NCBI RefSeq assembly: GCF_000813965.1
Contig: NZ_JWLI01000001.1
Span: forward strand, 434,001 to 498,000
Direction of reading: 5' to 3'
DNA length: 64,000 bases
From: Leisingera sp. ANG-M7
GTDB taxonomy: Bacteria; Pseudomonadota; Alphaproteobacteria; Rhodobacterales; Rhodobacteraceae
Shown here: piece after piece, positions 54,728 to 63,407 of the stretch
Position numbering within the stretch: the first letter of the stretch is position 1
How the letters are laid out: each line of letters opens with the position of its first letter
Notes under the pieces: generated by a model
What the model saw: only the letters and a program-made list of their open reading frames with translations
Told to the model about the DNA's origin: nothing
Databases searched by the model: none
Program-made: the position numbers and the translations under genes

Positions 54728-55735
54728 ATGCTGACCTTTACAATCCGGCGGCTGATCCTGGCAGTTCCGACACTGCTGTTCATCAGCCTCGTGATCTTCC
54801 TGCTCCTGGAGCTCGCCCCCGGCGACCCGATGGCGCAGGTTCCCCTGACCGTCCCCGCCGAAGTCAAAGAAAAGATGCGCCTGGCCCTGGGCCTGGGCGA
54901 ACCGATGCACATCCGGTTCTGGAAATGGCTGGTGCAGTTCTTCTGGATTGAGCCGCAGGTTCTGATCGACAACATCTTCGGCACCAGCCTTGCAGAAGGG
55001 CAGCTGAGGGTGATCTCCTGGCAGACCCGCTCGCCGGTGATGGACATCGTGGTGCAGCGCATCCCGCAGACCCTGTGGGTGGTCGGCACCGCCTATGTTG
55101 TCGCCATCCTGATTGCGCTGCCGATCGGCATCTATTCCGCCTACCGCCAGTACAGCTGGTTCGACCAGATGGGCACCTTCGTGTCGATGGTCGGCTTCTC
55201 GGTGCCGCCGTTCTTCTCCGGCGTCTTGGTGATCGTGATCTTCTCGGTGCAGCTGGGCTGGTTCCCGTCGATCTATGACACCACCCATGTGGTCGACAGC
55301 TGGGACAGCTTTGTCTACCAGCTGAAGCAGATGATCATGCCGGTGATGGTGCTGGCGCTGCAGATCACCGCGCAGCTCTCCCGCTTCATGCGCGCCTCGA
55401 TGCTGGACAATCTCAACCAGGACTACGTGCGCACCGCCCGCGCCAAGGGCCTGAGCGAATATGTGGTGGTCATGGTCCACGTGCTGCGCAACTCGATGAT
55501 CCCTGTGGTCACCGTAATTGCGCTGGGGATCCCCTCGATCTTCGGCGGCGCCATCATCACCGAGCAGGTGTTCAAGGTGAACGGCATCGGCCAGCTGCTG
55601 ATCGGCGCCATCCAGGCAAACGATCTGCCGATGGTGCAGACGCTGACCTTCATCTTTGCGGTGCTGATCGTGCTGTTCAACCTGATCGCCGACGTGCTGT
55701 ACGGCATTCTTGACCCGAGGATCCGCTATGACTGA
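54728..55735 (+). CDS. Peptide-type ABC transporter permease, DppB-like
   Basis: 335-residue inner-membrane permease of the oligopeptide family. It has an N-terminal hydrophobic anchor followed by a periplasmic region (GDPMAQVPLTVPAEVKEKM) and the six-helix permease core with the EAA-loop ATPase contact DYVRTARAKGLSEYVVVMVHVLRNS. The gene starts after a 145-base gap containing a stem-loop and overlaps the next permease gene by 8 bases. Confidence 0.93.
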   Translation: MLTFTIRRLILAVPTLLFISLVIFLLLELAPGDPMAQVPLTVPAEVKEKMRLALGLGEPMHIRFWKWLVQFFWIEPQVLIDNIFGTSLAEGQLRVISWQTRSPVMDIVVQRIPQTLWVVGTAYVVAILIALPIGIYSAYRQYSWFDQMGTFVSMVGFSVPPFFSGVLVIVIFSVQLGWFPSIYDTTHVVDSWDSFVYQLKQMIMPVMVLALQITAQLSRFMRASMLDNLNQDYVRTARAKGLSEYVVVMVHVLRNSMIPVVTVIALGIPSIFGGAIITEQVFKVNGIGQLLIGAIQANDLPMVQTLTFIFAVLIVLFNLIADVLYGILDPRIRYD

Positions 55736-56699
55736 CAAGGAACGCTTTGTGCCGGATGAAGGCATGGCACCGGCCTCGACCGCGGTTCCGGCCGCCGGAG
55801 CGCTGGAAGAGCTGCACAAGCCGCCGCGCAGCCAGTGGCTGGACGTCTGGGACCAGTTCAAATCCCACCGCGGGGCGCTGATGGGCGGGGCGCTGTTCCT
55901 GTTCATCATTCTGGCGGTCTATCTCGGCCCGTTTTTCTGGGAGCTTGAAGCCACCCAGATCGACATCCGCGCCCGCAACCAGGGTCCGAGCTGGGCACAT
56001 CCCTTCGGCACCGACCAGCTGGGCCGCGACATGCTGGCCCGGATGATGGCGGGGGGCGCGACCTCAGTGTCGGTGGGCCTGACCGCGATGCTGCTGGCGC
56101 TGTTCCTGGGCTCTTTCATCGGGGTGATGGCCGGCTTCTTCAAGAAGCTGGACGGGCCGCTGATGCGCCTGACCGACCTGTTCCTGGCGCTGCCGCTGCT
56201 ACCGCTGCTCTTGGTCATGATGCTGCTGTTCCGCGAGCCGCTGAACGCCACGTTCGGGCCGGAACAGGGGATTTTCATCCTGATCGTGATCTCCATCGGG
56301 GTGACCAGCTGGATGCCCACCGCGCGGATTGTGCGCGGCGATGTGCTGGCACTGAAGGAGCGCGAGTTCGTAATGGCGGCGCGCTCCATCGGCACCACCA
56401 ACAGCGGGCTGATCACACGGCATATCCTGCCTAACGTGCTGTCGCCGATCATGGTCTCGGCCACCCTGGGCATTGCCACCGCGATCATCACCGAATCGTC
56501 GCTGTCCTTCCTTGGCCTCGGCTTCCCGCCGGATTTCCCAACCTGGGGACGGCTGCTGTTTGATGCCACCGATTACCTGCAGCAGCATCCGGAGCGGGTG
56601 TTCTGGCCCGGCATGGCGATCTCGCTGACGGTGCTGAGCGTGAACTACCTGGGCGATGGTCTGCGCGACGCGCTGGACCCGCGGATCCGGGGCCGCTGA
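55728..56699 (+). CDS. Peptide-type ABC transporter permease, DppC-like
   Basis: 323-residue partner permease. A longer cytoplasmic N-terminus (about 60 residues) precedes the first helix (LFLFIILAVYLGPFFWELE). HPFGTDQLGRDMLARMMAGG and the EAA loop REFVMAARSIGTTNSGLITRHILPN identify the DppC group. Start ATG lies inside the upstream gene (8-base overlap). A bidirectional terminator follows the stop. Confidence 0.93.
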   Translation: MTDKERFVPDEGMAPASTAVPAAGALEELHKPPRSQWLDVWDQFKSHRGALMGGALFLFIILAVYLGPFFWELEATQIDIRARNQGPSWAHPFGTDQLGRDMLARMMAGGATSVSVGLTAMLLALFLGSFIGVMAGFFKKLDGPLMRLTDLFLALPLLPLLLVMMLLFREPLNATFGPEQGIFILIVISIGVTSWMPTARIVRGDVLALKEREFVMAARSIGTTNSGLITRHILPNVLSPIMVSATLGIATAIITESSLSFLGLGFPPDFPTWGRLLFDATDYLQQHPERVFWPGMAISLTVLSVNYLGDGLRDALDPRIRGR

Positions 56700-56716
56700 G
56701 CAGGCATTTTAGAAAC

Positions 56717-56753
56717 AAAGAAGGGCCGCCCAATCAGGCGGCCCTTTTCTTTT
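56717..56753. terminator. Bidirectional terminator between DppC-like and DUF3422 genes
   Basis: AAGGGCCGCC-CAATCA-GGCGGCCCTT, a perfect 10-bp stem, has an A-rich tract 5' and TTCTTTT 3'. It ends both convergent transcripts. Confidence 0.9.
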
Positions 56754-56771
56754 ACCAGGATGCGGGAGGCC

Positions 56772-58052
56772 TCAGTGCAGCTTTTTACGGATCCGCTGGA
56801 TACCCATCCACACCAGGCCAATGACCGGCAGGGTGACCGCGGCAATCAGCACCTTCTTGGTCAGCCCATAGCGCTCGGCCAGCGGGAACAAGAAGTCAGA
56901 GACCAGTGAAATCGCATAATAGCTGACAGCCACCACCGACAGACCTTCGACCGTGTGCTGCAAGCGAAGGGCGATATCGGCGCGGCGGTCCATGCTGGCA
57001 AGCAGCGCCTGGTTCTGAGCCGAGCGTTCCACATCCACCCGGGTCCTGAGCAGTTCCCCTGCCCTGCGCGCCCGGCTGGCCAGCGTATCCAGCCTCTTCT
57101 CGGTGGAGTTCACCGTCCGCATCGCAGGTTCAAACCGGCGCAGCATGAACTCGGCAAAGGTCTGGAACCCCTCATGGCGTTCCTCGCGCAGCAGGCTGAT
57201 GCGCTGGCTGACCAGCGCGTCATAGGCGCCGGTGGCCCCGAAACGGAAGGCGGACTGCGCCGCCATTGCCTCAAGTTCGGCGGAAACCGCCAGCAGCTGG
57301 GTCAGGATTTCCTCTGCTGGTTTGGAGCCGGCCGTCATCTCCGCCATCATCTGGCTGAGGCGGGTGTCCAGCTTTCCGATCACCGGCGACAGGCCGCGGG
57401 CGCGGGAAAAGCCCAGCATCGACATCGCCCGGTAGGTCTCGATCTCGCACAGCCGCTGCACGATCCGGCCGACCCGCTGGGCGCCGGTGTCCGTATTGGG
57501 GAAGATGGCAAAGCGTACATGGCCCGCCGGGTCGATGCGGAAATCGCCGGCCACCACCGCACTGTCATCCAGCACCTGCGAAGCGGTCAGGCTTTCCGGC
57601 ACGAACCAGTCGTGCATGGTGGATTTCAGCACCGCAGGCGCCGCCCGCGGCACCACCCGGATCAGCGCCGAGGTGATCCGCTGGCCCGGCGCCTCGGTCA
57701 GCCAGTCTGCCGGGAAGACATCGAAATCCGCCGGATCAAAGGCGCGCGAGCTGACACCATCACTATAGACGGTGTAGCTGACAAACTCAGTGTGCTGCTC
57801 CCACTTCAGCATATGCCGTCCGATCTGCGCGGTGTGATGGGTCGCCCCTGGTTTGGGATGCGGCGCGCCGTGACGGTCCAGCAGCTGGATCAGGTGCTGC
57901 ATGTCCTGCATCCGGTCCCGGTGCACAGCCTCCTGCGGCTGCTTCACAGCCAGGTAGACCACCGTGCAGGGAGAGGTCATGGTCGGGAACGGGCGGGCGT
58001 GCAGCTCATTGGTCAGCTGGTAGCGCAGCGGGTGATCCTGGATCGGCGGCAT
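56772..58052 (-). CDS. DUF3422 family membrane protein
   Basis: 426-residue protein of a widespread proteobacterial family of unknown function. The N-terminal cytoplasmic part begins MPPIQDHPLRYQLTNELHARPFP, a strong family signature, and the central region is helical with coiled-coil potential (RRAGELLRTRVDVERSAQNQALL). Two C-terminal hydrophobic helices (LSVVAVSYYAISLVSDFLFP and LIAAVTLPVIGLVWMG) make a membrane hairpin, ending in a basic tail RIRKKLH. Topology resembles CorA-like or receptor-like proteins, but no transport motif is seen. Start chosen at the signature. Single gene, with pntB ending upstream. Confidence 0.85.
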   Translation of the reverse strand: MPPIQDHPLRYQLTNELHARPFPTMTSPCTVVYLAVKQPQEAVHRDRMQDMQHLIQLLDRHGAPHPKPGATHHTAQIGRHMLKWEQHTEFVSYTVYSDGVSSRAFDPADFDVFPADWLTEAPGQRITSALIRVVPRAAPAVLKSTMHDWFVPESLTASQVLDDSAVVAGDFRIDPAGHVRFAIFPNTDTGAQRVGRIVQRLCEIETYRAMSMLGFSRARGLSPVIGKLDTRLSQMMAEMTAGSKPAEEILTQLLAVSAELEAMAAQSAFRFGATGAYDALVSQRISLLREERHEGFQTFAEFMLRRFEPAMRTVNSTEKRLDTLASRARRAGELLRTRVDVERSAQNQALLASMDRRADIALRLQHTVEGLSVVAVSYYAISLVSDFLFPLAERYGLTKKVLIAAVTLPVIGLVWMGIQRIRKKLH

Positions 58053-58180
58053 TCTTGGTCTCCGGGGCAATGCCGCGGACCATACTCCGGCCAAGAAAAG
58101 ATGTACAGAAATGTTTTATTTCAATGCGTTAGCGGAATGCAACGGTATACAAAGCCAGCCAGGAGCGCTGCCAAGGAAGC

Positions 58181-58213
58181 AAAAAAGGCGCCCCGGGTGG
58201 AGCGCCTTTTCTC
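58181..58213 (-). terminator. Terminator of pntAB
   Basis: On the minus strand AAAAGGCGC...GCGCC is followed by TTTTTT; it lies 20 bases after the pntB stop. The plus strand also shows TTTTCT after the stem. Confidence 0.85.
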
Positions 58214-58231
58214 TTGGTTTGAAGCCCTTCC

Positions 58232-59668
58232 TTACTGGACCAGGCCCAGCAGCGTATCGAGGCTTGCTTTCGCGTCGCCATAGAACATGCGGGTGTTTTC
58301 CTTGAAGAACAGAGGGTTCTCGATGCCGGAGTAGCCTGTGCCCTGGCCGCGTTTGGAGACGAAGACTTGCTTCGCCTTCCAGCACTCCAGAACCGGCATG
58401 CCGGCGATGGGCGAGTTGGGGTCTTCCTGGGCGGCCGGGTTCACGATGTCGTTGGAGCCGATGACGATGGCAACATCCGTTTCCGGGAAGTCCTCGTTGA
58501 TCTCATCCATTTCCAGCACGATGTCGTAGGGCACCTTGGCTTCGGCCAGCAGCACGTTCATGTGGCCCGGCAGGCGGCCTGCGACCGGGTGAATCGCAAA
58601 GCGCACGTCTTTGCCCTTGGCGCGCAGGCGGCGGGTCAGTTCGGCGACGTTTTGCTGCGCCTGCGCCACTGCCATGCCGTAGCCGGGGATGATGATGACG
58701 CTGTCCGCTTCGTCCAGGGCTGTGGCAACACCGTCGGCGTCGATGGCGATCTGTTCGCCTTCCACTTCCATCGCGGGACCGGTGGTGCCGCCGAATCCGC
58801 CCAGGATCACGCTGACGAAGGAACGGTTCATCGCCTTGCACATGATGTAGCTGAGGATCGCACCGGAGGAGCCCACGAGGGCGCCGACCACGATCAGCAG
58901 GTCATTTCCAAGCGAGAAGCCGATCGCCGCCGCGGCCCAGCCGGAGTAGCTGTTCAGCATCGAGACCACCACCGGCATGTCGGCGCCGCCGATGCCCATG
59001 ATCAGGTGGTAGCCTATGAACAGCGCCGCCAGGGTCATCAGGAACAGAGGCAGGAAGCCGCCGGAGCTGAAGTACCAGATCAGGCAGAGGAAGGAGAGGC
59101 CCGCCGCGCCCGCATTCAGCATGTGGCCCCCCGGCAGCTTGGTTGCGGCCGAAGTCACCTTGCCCGCCAGCTTGCCGAAGGCAATCACGGAACCGGTGAA
59201 GGTGATGGCGCCGATGAAGATGCCGAGGAACAGCTCGACCCGCAGGAAAGAGATCTCTGCCGGGGTCTTCTTGGCGATCAGCTTGGCAAAGGTGCCGAGG
59301 TCATCGGTGCTGCCCGCAGCAACAGCCGCCGCCACATTGCCGATCTCGAAATGAGCAATAAAGCCAACGAAGACCGCCGCGAGGCCGACCAGCGAGTGCA
59401 TCGCGGCCACCAGCTGCGGCATCTCGGTCATCTGGACCTTCTTGGCGACATAGGTGCCGATGATGCCGCCGCCGGCGATCAGCAGGATCGACAGCAGCCA
59501 CAGGCCGGAGCCGGGGCCGATCAGGGTGGCGAAAACCGCCAGCCCCATGCCGGCAATGCCGTACCAGACCGCGCGCTTGGCGCTTTCCTGGTTCGACAGG
59601 CCACCCAGCGACAGGATGAAAAGAACAGCCGCAACGACATAGGCGGCGGTGGTGAAACCGTAATCCAT
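58232..59668 (-). CDS. pntB: NAD(P) transhydrogenase subunit beta
   Basis: Membrane and NADP(H)-binding subunit of proton-translocating transhydrogenase, which makes NADPH from NADH using the proton gradient. The 478-residue protein has nine or so helices (domain II) including [10 protein letters not shown] and [23 protein letters not shown]-terminal cytoplasmic domain III follows with the NADP motif [13 protein letters not shown] and [14 protein letters not shown] plus IGSNDIVNP. It follows pntA after 16 bases and is ended by a terminator. Confidence 0.96.
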   Translation of the reverse strand: MDYGFTTAAYVVAAVLFILSLGGLSNQESAKRAVWYGIAGMGLAVFATLIGPGSGLWLLSILLIAGGGIIGTYVAKKVQMTEMPQLVAAMHSLVGLAAVFVGFIAHFEIGNVAAAVAAGSTDDLGTFAKLIAKKTPAEISFLRVELFLGIFIGAITFTGSVIAFGKLAGKVTSAATKLPGGHMLNAGAAGLSFLCLIWYFSSGGFLPLFLMTLAALFIGYHLIMGIGGADMPVVVSMLNSYSGWAAAAIGFSLGNDLLIVVGALVGSSGAILSYIMCKAMNRSFVSVILGGFGGTTGPAMEVEGEQIAIDADGVATALDEADSVIIIPGYGMAVAQAQQNVAELTRRLRAKGKDVRFAIHPVAGRLPGHMNVLLAEAKVPYDIVLEMDEINEDFPETDVAIVIGSNDIVNPAAQEDPNSPIAGMPVLECWKAKQVFVSKRGQGTGYSGIENPLFFKENTRMFYGDAKASLDTLLGLVQ

Positions 59669-59684
59669 TTGTTCGGCCCCTCTT

Positions 59685-61256
59685 TTAAGATTTCTGGAAC
59701 ATGGCGAGCATGCGCCGGGTGACGAGGAAGCCGCCGAAGATGTTGATCCCGGCCATGAAAACGCTGAGCGCCGCCAGCAGGATCACCAGGAAGCTGCCTG
59801 ATCCGATCTGCATCAAGGCGCCCAGGATGATGATCGAGGAGATCGCGTTGGTCACAGCCATCAGCGGCGTGTGCAGCGAGTGCGCAACGCCCCAGATCAC
59901 CTGGAAGCCCACGAAACAGGCCAGCGCAAAGACGATGAAATGCTGCATGAAGCTCACCGGCGCGAACAGCCCGACCAGCAGCAGGAGCGCACCGCCGCCT
60001 GCCAGCATGGTGACCTGGCTCTTGGTCTGGGCCTTGAAGGCTTCGATTTCCTTGGCACGCTTTTCTTCCGGCGTCAGCTCCGGCACGGTTTCCTTGGGCT
60101 TGGCGGCAATCGCCTGCACCTTGGGCGGCGGCGGCGGGAAGGTGATCTCGCCCTCAAACGCCACGGTGGCACCGCGGATCACGTCGTCTTCCATGTTGTG
60201 GTTGACCTGGCCGTCTTTCTCCGGCGTGAGGTCTGCCATCATGTGGCGGATGTTGGTGGCGTAAAGCGACGAGGACTGGGCCGCCATCCGGGACGGGAAA
60301 TCGGTGTAGCCGATAATGGTGACGCCGTTGTCCGTCACGATCTTCTCATCCGCGACGGTCAGCTTGCAGTTGCCGCCCTTTTCCGCTGCCAGGTCGACGA
60401 TCACCGAGCCCGGCTTCATTGCTGCGACCATATCCTCGGTCCACAGCTCCGGCGCCTCGCGGTTGGGGATCAACGCGGTGGTGATGACGATGTCCATTTC
60501 CGGCGCCAGCTCGCGGAACTTGGCGAGCTGCGCTTCGCGGAACTCTGGCGAGGAGACCGCCGCATAACCGCCGGTGGCGGCGCCGTCCTGCTGCTCCTCC
60601 TCGAAATCGAGGTAGACAAACTCGGCGCCCATCGACTCGACCTGCTCAGCCACTTCCGGCCGCACGTCGAAGGCATAGGTGACGGCCCCCAGCGAGGTCG
60701 AGGTGCCGATGGCCGCCAAACCGGCAACGCCGGCGCCGACCACCAGAACTTTCGCGGGCGGCACCTTGCCTGCGGCGGTGATCTGGCCGGTGAAGAAGCG
60801 GCCGAAGTTGTTGCCCGCCTCGATCACCGCGCGGTAGCCCGCGATATTGGCCATCGAGCTGAGCGCGTCCATCTTCTGGGCACGGGAGATCCGCGGCACC
60901 ATTTCCATGGCGATGACATTGGCCTTCTTCGACTTGGCCAGTTCCATCCCCTCTTCATTCCCCGCCGGGTTGAAGAAGGAGATCAGCGTCTTGCCCTTGG
61001 TCAGCCGCTTCAGCTCGGTTGCGTCCGGCTGGCGCACCTTGGCGACGATATCACACGCCTTCCACAGCGCCGCCGGGGTCTTGATGACCTCAACCCCTGC
61101 TGCCTCATAGGCCGCATCGGAAAAGCCCGCTGCCGCGCCGGCCCCGGTCTCAATCGCGCACTCATACCCCAGCTTCTGCAGCTGCTTGGCAGAATCCGGC
61201 GTCATCGCGACCCGGTTTTCACCCGCAAATGTTTCCTTTGGTGTACCTATTTTCAC
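59685..61256 (-). CDS. pntA: NAD(P) transhydrogenase subunit alpha (GTG start)
   Basis: NAD(H)-binding subunit. The 523-residue protein has domain I with [24 protein letters not shown] (RQD-like loop region) and the nucleotide fold [23 protein letters not shown] linker TFPPPPPK follows, then a C-terminal set of four helices. As in E. coli, the alpha chain is a single polypeptide and not split into PntAA/PntAB. The start is GTG, giving [16 protein letters not shown]; no upstream ATG exists in frame. The upstream region holds clustered short repeats. Confidence 0.95.
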   Translation of the reverse strand: MKIGTPKETFAGENRVAMTPDSAKQLQKLGYECAIETGAGAAAGFSDAAYEAAGVEVIKTPAALWKACDIVAKVRQPDATELKRLTKGKTLISFFNPAGNEEGMELAKSKKANVIAMEMVPRISRAQKMDALSSMANIAGYRAVIEAGNNFGRFFTGQITAAGKVPPAKVLVVGAGVAGLAAIGTSTSLGAVTYAFDVRPEVAEQVESMGAEFVYLDFEEEQQDGAATGGYAAVSSPEFREAQLAKFRELAPEMDIVITTALIPNREAPELWTEDMVAAMKPGSVIVDLAAEKGGNCKLTVADEKIVTDNGVTIIGYTDFPSRMAAQSSSLYATNIRHMMADLTPEKDGQVNHNMEDDVIRGATVAFEGEITFPPPPPKVQAIAAKPKETVPELTPEEKRAKEIEAFKAQTKSQVTMLAGGGALLLLVGLFAPVSFMQHFIVFALACFVGFQVIWGVAHSLHTPLMAVTNAISSIIILGALMQIGSGSFLVILLAALSVFMAGINIFGGFLVTRRMLAMFQKS

Positions 61257-61323
61257 CTTTTTGGTCCCCCTCGTCTTGCCCGTGCCAGCAGCTCCGGGTT
61301 CGGATCACAATAATTGTCTCTAC

Positions 61324-61388
61324 ATTGCGCAACATTATTGCGCAAGGATTTTGCCGCATTGCCGCAAAGTCATGCCGCATCGCCGCAT
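61324..61388. repeat. Repeat cluster upstream of pntA
   Basis: Two ATTGCGCAA copies (61324-61332 and 61337-61345, 13 bases apart) are followed by two copies of a 15-bp GCCGCAT-N-GCCGCAA/T unit at 61353-61367 and 61374-61388 (21 bases apart, 13 of 15 bases alike). The array spans the gap between the methyltransferase-like gene and pntA. Confidence 0.75.
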
Positions 61389-61393
61389 TGACG

Positions 61394-61846
61394 TCACATC
61401 CAGCGGCGCACCTTCTGTTCGTACCGGGCCCAGTCCGCCCGGAATTCCCGCCGCATCCCGTTTTCCTCCGGAATGACAAACCGCTTTTCCAGCAGCCACA
61501 GGAAGACCGGGATCAGTGGCAGCGACAGCACCGCATCAAACCACAGGATAAGGCCCGCCAAGATCAGAACGTCGCCCAGATAGATCGGGTTGCGGCTGCG
61601 GCTGAAGATCCCCGATTGCACCAGGCGGCTTGGCGTCCGGTGCGGGATCACGGTGGTTTTCTGACGCCGCATTTCGGTGATTGCCAGCAGCGCCAGCAGG
61701 ATACCGCCGCCCACCAGGATGCCCGCCAGAAATTCTGCCCAGGCGCCGCCAAAGGAGAGGCCGAATGAGAAACGATCCGCCTGCAGCCAAGCCGCCGCAA
61801 CAAAGACGGCCAGCCAGACTGGCGGAACATCCAGCCACCGTGTCAT
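61394..61846 (-). CDS. Isoprenylcysteine carboxyl methyltransferase-like membrane protein
   Basis: 150-residue membrane protein with four hydrophobic segments. It has the ICMT/PEMT-type C-terminal motif SGIFSRSRNPIYLGDVLILAG and EKRFVIPEENGMRREFRADWARYEQKVRRWM, where RNPxY and the terminal Glu-Tyr region bind S-adenosylmethionine in that superfamily. Bacterial members are annotated as methyltransferase family or NnrU-like proteins; substrate is unknown (lipids and isoprenoids are options). It lies upstream of pntA on the same strand with a 137-base repeat-rich gap, so cotranscription is uncertain. Confidence 0.8.
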   Translation of the reverse strand: MTRWLDVPPVWLAVFVAAAWLQADRFSFGLSFGGAWAEFLAGILVGGGILLALLAITEMRRQKTTVIPHRTPSRLVQSGIFSRSRNPIYLGDVLILAGLILWFDAVLSLPLIPVFLWLLEKRFVIPEENGMRREFRADWARYEQKVRRWM

Positions 61847-62196
61847 GCCCTGCTCCGTTGCAGAATTCTGTCTGAAATATCACCCATCGCGGGCAACCTT
61901 CCCTTATCCGGCGTGCTCGTCCAGCCCGCATTGGCCGGGATTGAAAGAAAAGGACAATTTGCCCCAGATGCCACGAAAACGGCGAATCCATTCCCGCATG
62001 CGGCATGATCCTGCATAGATTTGTCCGGATGCCTATGTATTTCTTTGTGTACTGTTTGGCGTCCACAGCCCGCCTGCCGGTGCGGCCGCCACAGAAACAC
62101 GTATTTTGCCCTCAAATGGGGCCGTGACGGTACGGCGGTCTTGCCAGAAGGCTGCCCCTGGATAGGCTGACCGGCGAAACAGGGAGGCCTGAAATC
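61847..62196. other. Gene-free divergent region without recognised elements
   Basis: 350 bases between the methyltransferase-like gene (minus) and the SDR gene (plus). I see a GGGAGG ribosome-binding site before the SDR start and short GC palindromes (such as GCATGC), but no credible small gene, RNA or operator. The divergent promoters must lie here. Confidence 0.5.
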
Positions 62197-62949
62197 ATGA
62201 CTTTGCAAGGCAAACACGCGCTAGTGACCGGCGGCGGCACTGGGATCGGGCTCGCAATTGCCTGGGCCTTGGCGGCGGAAGGGGCACAGGTCACCATCAC
62301 TGGCCGCAGGCAGGAGGTGCTGGAGGATGCCGCCACCGAAGGGCTGCATCCCATGGCTATGGATGTGCGCGACGAAGAGGATGTAGCGGCCAAGGTGGAC
62401 GCAGCCGTGGCGGCCCGCGGCCCCGTCCAGATCTGCGTTGCCAATGCCGGCATCGCTGAAGGCGCGGCGCTGCACAAGACCTCGATGGAATTCTGGCGCG
62501 ACATGATGGCCACCAATCTGGATGGCGCTTTCCTGACCATCCGGGAGAGCTTCAAATCCATGCGGCAGACCGATTGGGGCCGGGTCATCACCGTGTCGTC
62601 CATTGCAGGCCTTCGAGGCCTGAAAGGCGGCGCCTGCTACACCGCCAGCAAACACGGGCTGGTCGGACTGACCCGCGCGCTGAGCGAGGACTACCTGGGC
62701 ACGCCCTTCACCTTCAACGCGCTTTGCCCCGGATACGTGGACACGCCGATTGTCGAACGCAACATCACCTCGATCGCCCAGCGCGCCGGGTTGAATGCGG
62801 TGGAGGCCTTGGACGTGATGGTCAACGCCAACCGCCACAAGCGGCTGATCGAGCCGGAGGAAGTGGCGGCGGCGGCCCTGTGGCTGTGCGGCCCCGGGTC
62901 GGGGTCGGTCAACGGCCAGTGCATCGAAATCGCCGGAGGGCAGATGTGA
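62197..62949 (+). CDS. SDR family NAD(P)-dependent oxidoreductase
   Basis: 250-residue Rossmann-fold dehydrogenase. It has the cofactor motif TGGGTGIGLAIA, DVRDEED, NAGIAEG (the NAG motif) and catalytic Ser-Tyr-Lys in VSSIAGLRG...CYTASKHG. The acidic/basic pattern after beta 2 (ITGRRQEVL) favours NADP(H). It looks like a 3-hydroxyacyl-CoA or 3-oxoacyl-type reductase, but the substrate is not determined. GGGAGG precedes the ATG. It overlaps the MmcQ/YjbR gene by one base. Confidence 0.9.
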   Translation: MTLQGKHALVTGGGTGIGLAIAWALAAEGAQVTITGRRQEVLEDAATEGLHPMAMDVRDEEDVAAKVDAAVAARGPVQICVANAGIAEGAALHKTSMEFWRDMMATNLDGAFLTIRESFKSMRQTDWGRVITVSSIAGLRGLKGGACYTASKHGLVGLTRALSEDYLGTPFTFNALCPGYVDTPIVERNITSIAQRAGLNAVEALDVMVNANRHKRLIEPEEVAAAALWLCGPGSGSVNGQCIEIAGGQM

Positions 62950-63326
62950 TGGACCGCAAGGCATTCAATGAGTTCTGCGCCACCTTCCCTGCGGCGGAGC
63001 ATGTGGTGCAATGGGGCAATGCAGACGTCTGGAAAGCGGGCGGCAAGCTGTTTGCAGTCTGCGGCTGGGCCGATGGCAGGGACGCCTTTACCTTCAAGGC
63101 TGGCGACATCGCCTATGAGGTGCTGCAGGAGCGCCCCGGCGTCCGTCCGGCCCCTTACTTGGCATCGCGGGGGATGAAGTGGCTGCAGCAATATGATGAA
63201 AACGGGCTGACCGATACGGAGCTGAAGGAGCAGATCACCCTGTCCTATGAGATGGTGACAGCCAAGCTGTCGAAGAAGAAGCGCGCCGAGTTCGGGATAC
63301 CGGACCCGAAGTCGGCCGAGCGCTAG
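62949..63326 (+). CDS. MmcQ/YjbR family DNA-binding-like protein
   Basis: 125-residue protein of the MmcQ/YjbR (cyaY-like fold) family. The pattern FNEFCATFPAAEHVVQWGNADVWKAGGKLFAV and YLASRGMKWLQ is characteristic. Members have a fold resembling helix-turn-helix-like DNA-binding proteins, but their role is unknown. Its ATG overlaps the SDR stop (TGATG), so the two are coupled. Kynureninase begins 81 bases downstream. Confidence 0.85.
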   Translation: MDRKAFNEFCATFPAAEHVVQWGNADVWKAGGKLFAVCGWADGRDAFTFKAGDIAYEVLQERPGVRPAPYLASRGMKWLQQYDENGLTDTELKEQITLSYEMVTAKLSKKKRAEFGIPDPKSAER

Positions 63327-63407
63327 GCACTGGACAGAACGTCCAGGATGAGATAGCAAACCGGAAAAGCTTCAAGCTTAAAATACCGACCAGACGCGAG
63401 GCCCTCC

